Origin: JAEUKA01 sp035328405
Lineage (GTDB): Bacteria; Myxococcota_A; Polyangia; Palsa-1104; JAEUJZ01
DNA: 64,000 nucleotides
Assembly (NCBI GenBank): GCA_035328405.1
Contig: DAOLIT010000006.1
Location: 42,028-106,027, forward strand
Reading direction: 5' to 3'
The notes under the pieces are model-generated. The model did not search any database and had not been told where the DNA came from. It saw nothing but the letters and a program-made list of their open reading frames with translations. Position numbers and translations under genes: made by a program. This document shows positions 35,808 to 45,474 of this stretch, piece after piece (positions within the stretch are counted from its first letter, which is position 1; every line of letters begins with the position of its first letter).

Positions 35808-38525
35808 TTACTTTTTCAGAACCAAATTCAGACCGCGTATCGAATTGAACGGCGATGTTTTGGGCTGTTGGGACGCATTCGGTCTAGGGGGTGCCGGTTT
35901 GCGATCCGAATCGTGGCGTGGGGACGGAGACCGATCGGAACCTTGCCCGGAACCTTGCCGTTCGGTTTGCGGTTTGCCTTGGGGTTTGCCTGGTGATTTG
36001 TCTGGCCGTTCGGAAGACGGTCCGCGCTCGCGGCGGTCACGACCACTGGCTCCGCCGCCGTCAGGCTGCCGAGACGGCGCTCTCGCATCACGCGGCTCGG
36101 CTTTGGGCGGCTCGGCTTTGGGCGGCTCGGTCGCGGCTTTGATCGACAAACCGACCCGCATCCGATCCAGTTCCACCTTCAGCACACGCACCTTCACGCG
36201 ATCGCCGACTTTCACAGCCTCGGCGGGATCTTTCACGAAACGGTGGGACAGTTCAGAAACGTGAACCAGGCCGTCCTGATGTACGCCCACGTCAACAAAC
36301 GCGCCGAAGTTCGTCACGTTCGTCACGACGCCGTTCAGAACCATGCCCTCTTTCAAATGGGACACTTCGGTCACGTCGGGATTGAAACCGACTTCTTCAA
36401 ATTCCTTGCGAGGATCGCGGCCCGGCTTTTCGAGTTCGACCAAAATGTCTCGCAGAGTCGGTTCGCCTCGTCGGTCATCAACGTAACGCGAAAGCTCGAT
36501 CCGTTTGATTTGCTCGCTGTTCCCGACGAGTTCTTTCACCGACACGCCCAGATCGCCCGCCATCCGCTCGACCACGTCGTAGCTTTCGGGATGGACCGCC
36601 GACGCATCGAGCGGCGATTCCGCGTGCTCTCGAATGCGCAAAAAGCCCGCAGCTTGCTCAAACGCTTTCGGCCCCATGCGCGGCACATCCAAAAGCTGAC
36701 GCCGCGACGCAAACGGGCCGTGCTGGCTGCGATATTGCGCGATGTTTTGCGCCAGCGTTTCCCCGACGCCCGCCACATATTGCAGCAGCTTCGGTGACGC
36801 CGTGTTCACATCCACGCCGACTTGGTTCACACACGACTCGACTACCTGATCGAGTTGTTTTTTCAGCGTCGGCTGATGCACATCGTGTTGATACTGACCG
36901 ACGCCAATCGATTTCGGCTCGATTTTGACGAGTTCCGCGAGCGGGTCTTGCAACCGCCGACCGATCGACGCCGCGCTTCGGACCGTCGGATCGTGGCTTG
37001 GAAATTCCTGCCGGCCAATCTCGGAAGTTGAATAGACCGACGCGCCCGCCTCGCTGACCACGATGACTTTGACGCCGGGAAGTTTCCCCGCAGCAGCAAG
37101 TTTGCGAACGAAACCTTCTGTTTCTCGACTGGCTGTTCCGTTGCCAATCGCGACAGCAGACACCTTGTGTTCCCGCAAAAGCGCCTCGAGCCGTTCCGCC
37201 GCTTCCAACCGGCGCGCCTCGCTCAGCGTCGCAAAAATCACATCGTGCGCCAGCAAATCGCCTTTTTCATCGACGACCGCCAGCTTGCAACCGGTTCGAT
37301 AACCGGGGTCCAGCGCCAACACCCGTTTTCCCCCAAGCGGCGCTTGAAGCAACAGATGCCGCAGGTTTTCGGCAAACACGCGAATCGCCTCGGCGTCGGC
37401 GCGTTCGCGAAGCGCCAAACGCACATCCACTTCCACCGCCGGTTTGAGCAACCGATCCCACGCATCCCGAATCGCCAGCTTCACATCGTCGAGAAGCGGA
37501 CTTTCCGCACAGCGCACCACAATTCGTGAAATCGTGGACTGGCACTTGTCATTGTCGAGTTCCAGCGTGACCCGCAGCACGCCCTCTTTTTCTCCTCGAC
37601 GCAGCGCGAGCATCCGGTGCGACGGAATCGTCTTCGCGCCCTCTTCATACTCGAAGTAGTCGGAAAATTTCAGCGCGGGGTCTTCCTTCTTTTCGCCTTT
37701 TGCGGACGGTTTTGCTTCGACACTGGTCCGTTCGTTGCCGGGTTCCGCCGTCTCTTCGGTTTCTTCTTTTCGTTTCAGCAGCCTCGATCGCAACACACCC
37801 GTTTCCAGCGCAAGCGCCCGCAACGCCTGCCGCACCGCAGCATCGTCGGAAATCAGTTCCGCAACGATATCGCGAGCCCCAGCGAAAACGGTTTCTGCGT
37901 CGGGAAGACCCTTTTCCGCATCAATGTACGGCGCGGCCAGCACGTCCTTGGATTCCGCTGTTTTCGGTTGTGAAAAAATCAACAAACCAAGCGGTTCCAG
38001 CCCCTTTTCCTTTGCAATCGTCGCTCGCGTCCGCCGTTTCGGTTTGTACGGCAGGTACAAATCCTCAAGTTCGGTGCGCGACAGCGTGTTCAAAATGCGT
38101 TGTTTCAGCGCGTCGGTCAGCTTGCCTTGTTTGTGGATTTCCGACAGCACCGCCGCTTTGCGCGTCTTGAGTTCGGTCAGATACGTGCCCCGCTCGGTGA
38201 TCGTCGAGATTTCCACTTCGTCCAAACCGCCCGTCATTTCCTTGCGGTAACGGGCGATAAAAGGCAGCGTCGCACCCTCGTCGAGCAAATCGAGCGTTTT
38301 TTGCACTTGCTCGACGCGCAAACCCAATTCCTTGGCCAGGACCTGAGCGCGAGGGATTTCCACATCCCAAGTTTCCGCCGTGACCTGTGCTTCTCCCATC
38401 GGAGTCTTTGTAGGCGCAGGTGGGTTCGACGGTGCCTCTTGGGCACACGAAGTTCCCTCTGCGGAGGAATTTGAAGTTTTTTCGGGTGAAGGTGAATCGG
38501 ATGGAGAGCCGTGCGGCACTTGCAT
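35808..38525 (-). CDS. tex: Tex-like S1 RNA-binding protein
   Basis: Tex is a conserved nucleic-acid-binding protein linked to transcription. The 905-residue product has the N-terminal helical region (LPFIARYRKEMTGGLDEVE), a YqgF-like domain (VLALDPGYRTGCKLAVVD), the helix-hairpin-helix region (GVDVNTASPKLLQYVAGVG) and an S1 domain (LKEGMVLNGVVTNVTNFGAFVDVG). Both ends are extended: about 50 Ser/Pro-rich residues at the N-terminus, and about 110 residues of basic low complexity (PPKAEPPKAEP, PGKPQGKPQ) at the C-terminus. The ATG at 38525 is tentative; an internal ATG 42 codons later would remove the N-terminal extension. Confidence 0.93.
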   Translation of the reverse strand: MQVPHGSPSDSPSPEKTSNSSAEGTSCAQEAPSNPPAPTKTPMGEAQVTAETWDVEIPRAQVLAKELGLRVEQVQKTLDLLDEGATLPFIARYRKEMTGGLDEVEISTITERGTYLTELKTRKAAVLSEIHKQGKLTDALKQRILNTLSRTELEDLYLPYKPKRRTRATIAKEKGLEPLGLLIFSQPKTAESKDVLAAPYIDAEKGLPDAETVFAGARDIVAELISDDAAVRQALRALALETGVLRSRLLKRKEETEETAEPGNERTSVEAKPSAKGEKKEDPALKFSDYFEYEEGAKTIPSHRMLALRRGEKEGVLRVTLELDNDKCQSTISRIVVRCAESPLLDDVKLAIRDAWDRLLKPAVEVDVRLALRERADAEAIRVFAENLRHLLLQAPLGGKRVLALDPGYRTGCKLAVVDEKGDLLAHDVIFATLSEARRLEAAERLEALLREHKVSAVAIGNGTASRETEGFVRKLAAAGKLPGVKVIVVSEAGASVYSTSEIGRQEFPSHDPTVRSAASIGRRLQDPLAELVKIEPKSIGVGQYQHDVHQPTLKKQLDQVVESCVNQVGVDVNTASPKLLQYVAGVGETLAQNIAQYRSQHGPFASRRQLLDVPRMGPKAFEQAAGFLRIREHAESPLDASAVHPESYDVVERMAGDLGVSVKELVGNSEQIKRIELSRYVDDRRGEPTLRDILVELEKPGRDPRKEFEEVGFNPDVTEVSHLKEGMVLNGVVTNVTNFGAFVDVGVHQDGLVHVSELSHRFVKDPAEAVKVGDRVKVRVLKVELDRMRVGLSIKAATEPPKAEPPKAEPRDARAPSRQPDGGGASGRDRRERGPSSERPDKSPGKPQGKPQTERQGSGQGSDRSPSPRHDSDRKPAPPRPNASQQPKTSPFNSIRGLNLVLKK

Positions 38526-38633
38526 GACACGCTCTCGTACACCAGTGGACCGACGGAAATCAAGACCCTAGCCGCATCACAATCGTGATGACGGACACGG
38601 CTGTGGAATTTTCTTCGCTTGGAAAACGCGCGC

Positions 38634-39950
38634 TTACGGCTTTGCGAAAAGCAGCGAGGCGTTCGTGCCGCCGAAACCAAAGCTATTGGACAGCGCCGCA
38701 CGAGGAGCAGCGGAACGCGCAATCAGTGGAACGTAGTCGAGATCGCATTCGGGATCGGGTTTTTCCAGGTTGATCGTCGGCGGCAACATTCCGTCGCGCA
38801 GCGCCAAAATCGAAAAACCCGCCTCCACGCCGCCCGCCGCTCCAAGCAGGTGTCCCGTCATGGATTTGGTAGACGAAACGGGCAGATTTCGAGCGTGGTC
38901 GCCGAAAACCGCTTTGATTGCAACCGTTTCCGCGATGTCTCCCTGTTTGGTCGAGGTGCCGTGCGCGTTCACGTAACCCACATCCGTCGGCAAAACTCCG
39001 CATTCGTACGCTTGCCGCAGCGCCATCCGCATGCAGCGTTGCGCGCCCTCTCCATCGACGCACGGCGACGTCATGTGAAAACCGTCTGCCGAACGACCAT
39101 ATCCACACAATTCGGCCAAAATCGGGGCACCGCGTTTTAACGCCGCCTCGCGTTCTTCGAGCACCAGCAGGCCCGCCCCTTCTGCGATCACAAAACCGTC
39201 TCGGTCCACGTCGAACGGTCGCGATGCTCGATGCGGTTCATCGTTGCGCGTGGACAACGCTCGCATCGCATTGAAACCACCCACGCCGAGCGGAGACACC
39301 GTGGCCTCGGCACCTCCTGCAATCATCACGTCCGCTGCGCCTTCTGCAATGGTGCGCGCGGCTTCCCCGATCGCGTGCGCTCCCGTCGCACAGGCAGACA
39401 CCTGGCTCATGTTTGGGCCTTTCAAACCTTTGCGAATCGACAAAAGTCCGGGGGCCATGTTGATGATGATTTGTGGGACAAAGTAGGGAGAAATCCGCCC
39501 AGGTCCTCGCTCGGTCAGCGTCGTGTGGGTCGATTCGATGTGGCTGACGCCGCCCAAGCCCGCGCCGACAAAAACGCCCACGCGATCGCACGGATAGGCA
39601 CCATCGTCGCGCACACCCATAAAAAACGGGGACTGCGGAGAAAACAAACCAGGCTTGTCCGACGGTTCGGGACTCACTTTCAGCCGGGCGTGCTGCATCG
39701 CTTCCTCTGCGGCATACAAGGCAAAAATGACAAACAGATCCAGGTGTTTTGCCTCACGCCTATCGATGAACGTCGTCGGATCGAGGCCCTTGACCTCACC
39801 CGCGAAGTGCGTTGCAAACTGGGTGTGATCAAAATGTGTGATCGGACCGATGCCGCTCTGGCCTGCGATGCAAGCTTGCCAACTTGCCTCGCGACCAAGA
39901 CCCAGCGGCGTACACATACCAATACCGGTGACAACAACTCGTCTTCGCAT
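38634..39950 (-). CDS. fabF: 3-oxoacyl-[acyl-carrier-protein] synthase II
   Basis: Elongating condensing enzyme of fatty acid synthesis. The start at 39950 gives MRRRVVVTGIGMCTPLG, the standard FabF N-terminus, and a 438-residue product. The catalytic triad is visible: Cys in QVSACATGAHAIGEA, His in YVNAHGTSTKQGD and His in SMTGHLLGAAGG. The frame extends upstream but would overlap the divergent gene. No acpP or fabG is adjacent. Confidence 0.93.
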   Translation of the reverse strand: MRRRVVVTGIGMCTPLGLGREASWQACIAGQSGIGPITHFDHTQFATHFAGEVKGLDPTTFIDRREAKHLDLFVIFALYAAEEAMQHARLKVSPEPSDKPGLFSPQSPFFMGVRDDGAYPCDRVGVFVGAGLGGVSHIESTHTTLTERGPGRISPYFVPQIIINMAPGLLSIRKGLKGPNMSQVSACATGAHAIGEAARTIAEGAADVMIAGGAEATVSPLGVGGFNAMRALSTRNDEPHRASRPFDVDRDGFVIAEGAGLLVLEEREAALKRGAPILAELCGYGRSADGFHMTSPCVDGEGAQRCMRMALRQAYECGVLPTDVGYVNAHGTSTKQGDIAETVAIKAVFGDHARNLPVSSTKSMTGHLLGAAGGVEAGFSILALRDGMLPPTINLEKPDPECDLDYVPLIARSAAPRAALSNSFGFGGTNASLLFAKP

Positions 39951-39991
39951 GGGCCTTGCATGTATCACAAAAAGGGCGGCTGTAGGCTGTG

Positions 39992-41401
39992 ATGAAACCC
40001 TCAAACCACGGACCACCGACCTTGGTGTTGGCATTCGGTTTGGCATGGCGAGACCGACTGTTTGCTTTTGTATTGTCCCTCGTGTTTTCCGGTTTGGTTT
40101 CCATCGGCGGGATGCGCTCGGTTTGGGCGGAAACGGTCCAGGTCGATCAAACCCAGGACATCGTGTTGTCCACGCCGCGCGATTGGCCTCAAATCGGTCC
40201 ACCCAACGCGCTTCTCACCCTCGACATCAAGCCGATCATTGGAGAAGGAGAGCACTGCGGCCCCTTCCCCCTTTCCGAATTGTTGCGGCACACAGACGCT
40301 CTGCCCGATGTCCGCGTGAGGGTGTTTGCCCAATCGAGTGCCTCTCCGACCGCCATTCACGGCGCGGAGTTGTACATCGCCGCGTGCGAACAACAGCCCG
40401 TCCGGTGCCTCACCTTCCTTGCGGAGTACTGTTCCCAAAAAAAATGGCTCGCGGAAAGTTGGAAAGGCAATACGCCGCCCATGAACGTCGGCGAAATGCA
40501 CGAAGACCTTGTTCGCGCGGCCCAGAGGAACGGAATTTCTCCCGAACTCCTCATCGAGTTTTTGCGCTCGGGTAGAAGCAAGATAGCCTTGCGCCGTTTG
40601 TGGGCGACCAGCAAAGACAGGCCCAGGGACACTCTGTTTCTGAACGGAAGCTTGTGGACCCCCAATACGCTCACTCACCTGTTGCGAATCGTCCACTACG
40701 AACGCATTCGTGCTCGCAACCTCGTGCTGTCCGGGGTTCCCCTCTCGAACCTTCTGGAGTATCGACCTGCACAGGGTCCATCCCTTGACGAATACATTCC
40801 CGCACCGCCCGGTGCAACACCCAAGGCAACGGCCCCCCCAATCGTTCGACCCGTTCAAATCGATGCAACAAGGCTCCCCTGTACGGGTCCTCTGATCGCG
40901 CCGGTTACGGTGGTTCATGTTTTCTATCCAGATGCGCCGAAATCTGCGCAGCACATCGCAGATCTCCATGAGGTCTATTCCCGTTTCGCAGATCGGGTGC
41001 GGTTGTGTGTCCTGTATCTGCCTTCTCCAGGAAATTCGCGCATAACAGAACTTCTGGCCCAAATTTCAGAGGTCGATCAGAAACTCCTGTTTGAGATCCT
41101 TTCGAGTTTGCCAAGACCATGGAGTGATCGAAGCATCACGGATCGATACGCCATCATCCGTCGTCTGCGACAACGGGGCCTCTTGGGCAAAGTCGAGGCC
41201 CATCAGGGGGCGGCGCGAACGAAGCTCAAGGCCTACATGGAATGGCTCGAACGCCACAATTTGTTTCCTGAGAACCAGCTTCTGATCAATGGAAAGGTCC
41301 GCACCTCGTTTGATCGCGTTCAGTTGTCTGGCGAACTGGAAGAACTTGGCCACCGGGGTCTATTTTCGACATTGCGAAAAAAAATTCGGCTCCCCCCTTG
41401 A
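39992..41401 (+). CDS. Exported tandem thioredoxin-fold (DsbA-like) protein without CXXC
   Basis: A 469-residue protein with an N-terminal signal region (FAFVLSLVFSGLVSIGGM). Two regions look like thioredoxin-fold domains with helical inserts. The first ends with RDTLFLNGSLWTPNTLTHLL (about residues 208-230), the second starts VTVVHVFYPDAPKSAQHI (about 307-324) and ends with ENQLLINGKVRTSF. The NG-turn-helix endings match DsbA-like domains, but neither half has a CXXC, so it is unlikely to be a redox enzyme. The fold call is by pattern. ATG at 39992 chosen over the adjacent GTG. Confidence 0.5.
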   Translation: MKPSNHGPPTLVLAFGLAWRDRLFAFVLSLVFSGLVSIGGMRSVWAETVQVDQTQDIVLSTPRDWPQIGPPNALLTLDIKPIIGEGEHCGPFPLSELLRHTDALPDVRVRVFAQSSASPTAIHGAELYIAACEQQPVRCLTFLAEYCSQKKWLAESWKGNTPPMNVGEMHEDLVRAAQRNGISPELLIEFLRSGRSKIALRRLWATSKDRPRDTLFLNGSLWTPNTLTHLLRIVHYERIRARNLVLSGVPLSNLLEYRPAQGPSLDEYIPAPPGATPKATAPPIVRPVQIDATRLPCTGPLIAPVTVVHVFYPDAPKSAQHIADLHEVYSRFADRVRLCVLYLPSPGNSRITELLAQISEVDQKLLFEILSSLPRPWSDRSITDRYAIIRRLRQRGLLGKVEAHQGAARTKLKAYMEWLERHNLFPENQLLINGKVRTSFDRVQLSGELEELGHRGLFSTLRKKIRLPP

Positions 41402-41584
41402 TCTCGTTTTGGACCCTCATTAGATAACGGGGTGGCTGGACGGAACGGCGTCACCGTCGGGGGTCGTGGCGCTTTCTCCGCCAAGACAAGGATTGACATG
41501 GGACAGTGGGAGGATTGCCCGTGTCCTGTGTTTCTCGGAACAGAACCGAACAGAGTTCTTCACAACAACCAAGGGAGGTTTCCT

Positions 41585-42052
41585 ATGTCTGCTGTTATTC
41601 GTCGTCCGTTTTATGGCCACGTTCCGTCGCTGTTTGCCGATTTCGATCCGTTCCGCGCGATGGAGGGACTCTTCCGTGTGGCACCGCAAAACGAGGCCGT
41701 TCAAAGGGGCTTTGAATTTGCGCCCAGTTTCGATGTGAAGGAGACCAAAGACGCATTCCTTTTCAAAGCAGACTTGCCCGGTGTCAAAGAGAGTGATTTG
41801 GAAATCACACACACTGGGAATCGGCTCTCGATCGTTGGAAAGCGCGAAGCAGAGGAACGCAAAGAGGAGGACAACTACTTCATGATCGAGCGGAGTTTTG
41901 GTTCCTTCCAACGTACCTTCACGTTGCCCGAGAGTGCTGACGTGGATCAGATCAAAGCGGACCTCAAGTCCGGCGTGCTGAGTGTCACGATTCCCAAGCG
42001 TGTCGCGGCCCAACCCAGAAAAGTGGTGGTTGGATCGACAGAGGCCAAGTAA
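41585..42052 (+). CDS. Small heat shock protein (Hsp20/alpha-crystallin)
   Basis: ATP-independent holdase chaperone. The ATG at 41585 has a near-perfect AGGGAGG upstream and gives 155 residues. The alpha-crystallin domain (about 45-145) shows SFDVKETKDAFLFKADLPGV, NRLSIVGKREAEE and the GVLSVTIPKR C-terminal strand. The 183-bp upstream region contains a TTGACA at 41493-41498 without a good -10; neither a CIRCE element nor a clear sigma-32 site was seen, so the regulation is unknown. Confidence 0.93.
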   Translation: MSAVIRRPFYGHVPSLFADFDPFRAMEGLFRVAPQNEAVQRGFEFAPSFDVKETKDAFLFKADLPGVKESDLEITHTGNRLSIVGKREAEERKEEDNYFMIERSFGSFQRTFTLPESADVDQIKADLKSGVLSVTIPKRVAAQPRKVVVGSTEAK

Positions 42053-42054
42053 CG

Positions 42055-42070
42055 GCCCGTATTGACGGGC
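42055..42070. terminator. Hairpin between hsp20 and gshB
   Basis: A perfect inverted repeat GCCCGT-ATTG-ACGGGC begins 2 bp after the hsp20 stop, between two convergent genes. No strong T-run follows on either strand, but placement suggests a shared terminator or 3-prime stabilising hairpin. Confidence 0.5.
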
Positions 42071-42084
42071 AAAGGGGGACTGCA

Positions 42085-43038
42085 TCAAGCGGAACGGGGG
42101 GCGTGTACTTCGATGTAGTCCACCAGTTTTCCCTCCAAACGGGAGTTGTAAAGCCGACTGACTGCCTGCACTCCCGTTGGAGACGTGACATTCACTTCCA
42201 ACAAGTAGTCTCCGATGATGTCGATTCCGACAAAGTGAAGTCCGTCTGCAATGAGGGACGGTTTCAGCCGCGCGCAGATTTCGCGGTCGCGGTCTGTCAG
42301 TTCCGTCGCGTGCGCCGAACCCCCAGCCGCCAGATTGGATCGAATGTCGTCTCCGGCGGGTTTTCTCCACAGCCATCCCACGGGTTCACCCGCCAAAAGG
42401 TGAATGCGTTTGTCCCCGCGTTTCCCCTCCGGTAGGTATTTCTGCGCCATCACCCACCTTCTGCCCCCCTGTGTGGAGACTTCCAGAATCGCGCTGACGT
42501 TGCTGTCACCGGGGCGGACGTGAAACACAGCAGACCCCCCGAAACCGTCGATCGGCTTGACCACGATGTCCTGACCCAGCTCGGTCATGAACGCGCGAAT
42601 GTCGTCCATTTTCCGCGTCACGATCGTCGGTGCGATCAGATCCGGAAAGCGAAAAATGTAGAGCTTTTCGTTCGCTTCCCTCAGACCGCGCGGATCGTTC
42701 ATCAAAAACGTCTGGCCGCGCGCGTACTCCAGGATTTGCGTCGAGTGCAGGTACATCGAATCGAACGGCGGGTCTTTGCGCATGAGCACCGCGTGAAAGT
42801 GAGACAAGGGCAGCCGTTCTGCTTCCTTTCGCAACACGAGCGCCGGTGCCACTTCTCGATGCGCCGACACCACGCCCAGCGCATCTGCGAACGGACATTC
42901 CTGCCGCAGCGACAAATCTTGGGGCTCGCATACCCAAACCGAGTGTCCGCGCAACAAGCACTCGTCGATGAGCGCCACCGACGTATCCGAACGGGGCCGC
43001 AAAGTCTGCGGAGGATCGATGATGACCAAAACGCGCAT
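42085..43038 (-). CDS. gshB: Glutathione synthetase, prokaryotic type
   Basis: An ATP-grasp ligase adding glycine to gamma-glutamylcysteine. The 317-residue product shows MRVLVIIDPPQTLRPRSDTS at the start, FLMNDPRGLREANEKLY, the ATP-grasp segment DIVVKPIDGFGGSAVF, KRIHLLAGEPVG and the metal-binding DIIGDYLLEVNVTSPTG. These fit GshB well. ATG at 43038 is preferred to a GTG two codons earlier. No gshA neighbour. Confidence 0.92.
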   Translation of the reverse strand: MRVLVIIDPPQTLRPRSDTSVALIDECLLRGHSVWVCEPQDLSLRQECPFADALGVVSAHREVAPALVLRKEAERLPLSHFHAVLMRKDPPFDSMYLHSTQILEYARGQTFLMNDPRGLREANEKLYIFRFPDLIAPTIVTRKMDDIRAFMTELGQDIVVKPIDGFGGSAVFHVRPGDSNVSAILEVSTQGGRRWVMAQKYLPEGKRGDKRIHLLAGEPVGWLWRKPAGDDIRSNLAAGGSAHATELTDRDREICARLKPSLIADGLHFVGIDIIGDYLLEVNVTSPTGVQAVSRLYNSRLEGKLVDYIEVHAPRSA

Positions 43039-43164
43039 GGGCACACTCTATCATCGCGACCTTCTGCCTCTGTGATGAAGATTTGAAACGAAGGCAGGAG
43101 AAAGACGCGGCCTGTTTAACACCAGCCACCTGGCTTGACAGTTTGTTTTCCTGACCAGAAGTTT

Positions 43165-44637
43165 ATGCGCATGTGCCGACCCCACCTTTTTGAAGCTTTT
43201 TCCGCATGGTTTCGTCTGCTGTCGCTTGTTCTTGTGCTCGGTGTTTTCGCTGCGTGTCAGGGGGGCAAAAGCAAGACGGCTCCTTCCGTCGCAAAAAAGG
43301 GTCCGGGCGCGTCTCAAAGTGCCTCTGAAAAACCGGGCGCTTTGCCGATTTTAGAGGCACCGCAAGCTTCAAAAACGGGTGTCGCGCTGGCAAATGCGAC
43401 GCTTCCAACGGCGCTCACGCCCAGTCAACAAAGCCGTCGCACACCCGTCGTCGAGGCGGTTCAACGCACGGCTCCGTCGGTGGTCTCGATTTTCAGCGAG
43501 CAGCGTCCCCAATACAATCCATTTGGTTTTTTTGGGCTCGAACAAGACGATGAAAGCGGACGGACTTCCCTTGGGTCCGGTGTCATCGTCGATCCGCGCG
43601 GTCTGGTCGTCACAAACGAGCACGTTGTTGCTGGCGCGGCCCGCATTCGCGTGCTTTTGGCCGACGGTCGCGAGCTGCCTGCAACGCTGGTTGGAGCGGA
43701 TCAATCGTTTGATTTGGCCGTGCTCAAGATCGAAGCCGGAAAAGAGGGAAAAGAGGTCAAGGACTTGCCCGCGCTCAAACCGGGCACAGCGACGGATTTG
43801 ATGATTGGCGAGACGGTGATCGCGATTGGGAACCCGTTTGGTTTGTCGCACACCGTCACCTCAGGTGTGATATCGGCGCTCAACCGCATGGTCCGCGCGA
43901 AAAACCGCACCTACGAGGACTTCATCCAAATCGATGCGCAAATCAATCCTGGCAACTCCGGCGGGCCTCTCCTCAACGTGAACGGCGAGCTGATCGGCAT
44001 CAACACCGCCGTGCATTCAGGTGGCCCTGGAATCGGTTTCGCAATTCCCATCGATCGCGCCCGCACCATCGTGAACGACCTGTTGCAATTCGGTCGTGTT
44101 CGTTACGGCTTCGTCGGCTTGCGCGTGAGCCCTATTCTCGAACGCCGTCGGCAACCCGTCGGTGTGGTTGTGACCGAGGTCGAAGCGCAAAGCCCCGCCG
44201 AAAAAGCTGGCATCCGTCCCGGCGACGTCATCACTCGCATCGGCGACGAAGACACCGAGACCGTCGAACGCTATTGGGATCGCGTCCATCGCATCCTCGC
44301 CGGGCAGGAAGTTCGATTTCGTCTGACCCGAGGCGAAGTCACGCTGCGCACCACACCGCTCGATCCGCGTGAACAATCCGTCCGCGCAAAAAAACGCCTC
44401 GGCCTCGACGTGGTGGACATTCAGGGCCGCGCCGCGCTCGTCCAGCGTGTGACGCAAGGTTCGGTTTCCGATCGAATCGGTTTCCAACCGGGAGACGCGA
44501 TTTTGCAAATAGGTGCGCGTCAAATCCGCTCGGCTGCCGACTTCCAGACCGCGATCGGAGAAATCCGACCCGGAACAGATACCGTGATGTTGGTGTTGCG
44601 AAACGGCACTTCGTACTACGTCACGGTTCCCTTCTAG
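43165..44637 (+). CDS. HtrA/DegP-type serine protease, lipoprotein
   Basis: A 490-residue periplasmic quality-control protease. The signal peptide ends in a lipobox (VLGVFAACQGG, C31), so it is a membrane-anchored lipoprotein, unlike soluble DegP. The trypsin-like triad is H153 (VTNEHVV), D183 (SFDLAVLK) and S265 (NPGNSGGPLL). Two PDZ domains follow (about 305-395, with EKAGIRPGDVITRIG, and about 410-485, with DRIGFQPGDAILQIG). ATG at 43165 is chosen; the open frame starts at TTG 43135. It stands alone between divergent gshB and the next lipoprotein. Confidence 0.95.
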   Translation: MRMCRPHLFEAFSAWFRLLSLVLVLGVFAACQGGKSKTAPSVAKKGPGASQSASEKPGALPILEAPQASKTGVALANATLPTALTPSQQSRRTPVVEAVQRTAPSVVSIFSEQRPQYNPFGFFGLEQDDESGRTSLGSGVIVDPRGLVVTNEHVVAGAARIRVLLADGRELPATLVGADQSFDLAVLKIEAGKEGKEVKDLPALKPGTATDLMIGETVIAIGNPFGLSHTVTSGVISALNRMVRAKNRTYEDFIQIDAQINPGNSGGPLLNVNGELIGINTAVHSGGPGIGFAIPIDRARTIVNDLLQFGRVRYGFVGLRVSPILERRRQPVGVVVTEVEAQSPAEKAGIRPGDVITRIGDEDTETVERYWDRVHRILAGQEVRFRLTRGEVTLRTTPLDPREQSVRAKKRLGLDVVDIQGRAALVQRVTQGSVSDRIGFQPGDAILQIGARQIRSAADFQTAIGEIRPGTDTVMLVLRNGTSYYVTVPF

Positions 44638-44726
44638 CGCGTTTATTCCGTCGGTGAATCCAGACCCAAACAGGCTTTGCGCGCAGAGGGTTTACGCGCC
44701 GACGTGACGCGGATATCGTGGCAGAA

Positions 44727-45434
44727 ATGAACTCGCGTCGTCGTTGCCGCTTGCCCATCGGGCCACTTGGTTGCTTTTTTTGGCTGGCCGCGTTTTCCGG
44801 CTGTTTGGCGAACACGCTTTCCCAGACCGCTGCGCCGCCCGTCGCGCCGCCGAAGCCGGAACTTCTGTGCGAACGTCAAGGTGCCGAGCGAATCGAAACC
44901 GCGAATTTTCGGGGTGGTAAGGCACCTGAGGTCGTCAAGGTCTTCCACAAAAATCCCGACGGAAATCCGCCGCTTTTCATGTCTTGTAAAGAAGTGGACG
45001 TAAATGGCGACGGGCGAAAAGACATGCTCGTTTACCTCGACAAAAACGGGCGCAAAACCCGCGAGGAGTTTGACCACGACAAAGACGGTGTTGCGGATCA
45101 AAAAAGCCATTACGAGGGTGGCGCGCTCGTTCGAGACGAGCTGGATAGCAATTCCGACGGAAAAATCGACATCATCGAGCATTTTTCAGACGGAAAACGC
45201 ATGCGCGTCGAACGGATTGTCCCGGCCAAACCCGCAGAACCGTCTGCGACTGGAACGTCGGCACAAGCAGGCGACACAGGGTCGGCCAAACCACCCACTT
45301 CTTCCGCACCGCCGACCGATTCGTCGGCAAAACCCGTACCTCCGACCGATTCGTCGGCAAAACCCGTGTCTCCGACCGATTCCGTCGCGAAACCAGCGGC
45401 TTCGGTGCCTGCCTCCTCAGACGGGAAAAACTGA
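44727..45434 (+). CDS. Lipoprotein with EF-hand-like Asp repeats
   Basis: A product of about 235 residues with a lipobox (LAAFSGCLA). The middle holds three Asp-rich loops of the calcium-binding D-X-(D/N)-X-D-G type: DVNGDGRKD, DHDKDGVAD and DSNSDGKID, each followed by a short beta segment. The C-terminal tail is low complexity with PPTDSSAKPV ten-residue repeats. Calcium binding is inferred from the loops. ATG at 44727; a GTG nine bases earlier is possible. Confidence 0.65.
   Translation: MNSRRRCRLPIGPLGCFFWLAAFSGCLANTLSQTAAPPVAPPKPELLCERQGAERIETANFRGGKAPEVVKVFHKNPDGNPPLFMSCKEVDVNGDGRKDMLVYLDKNGRKTREEFDHDKDGVADQKSHYEGGALVRDELDSNSDGKIDIIEHFSDGKRMRVERIVPAKPAEPSATGTSAQAGDTGSAKPPTSSAPPTDSSAKPVPPTDSSAKPVSPTDSVAKPAASVPASSDGKN
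45312..45395. repeat. 30-bp coding tandem repeat
   Basis: About three 30-bp units encode PPTDSSAKPV-type decapeptides in the lipoprotein tail. Units differ by a few bases, mostly leaving the peptide unchanged. Confidence 0.8.
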
Positions 45435-45474
45435 AGCGCCGGGTTTTCTTTGCCAAATGGCTTTGCCAAACGGC

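Noticed and set aside
41493..41521. Sigma-70 promoter for hsp20 from TTGACA at 41493
   Set aside because: At 16-18 bp spacing the -10 position is GC-rich (TGCCCG), unlike TATAAT; heat-shock promoter not recognised either.
43135..43164. TTGACA at 43135-43140 as a -35 box for the HtrA gene
   Set aside because: No -10 hexamer fits between it and the start codon at 43165.
45434..45474. 13-bp direct repeat TTTGCCAAAYGGC as a regulatory site
   Set aside because: It is a two-copy repeat between convergent genes with no supporting context; probably chance.
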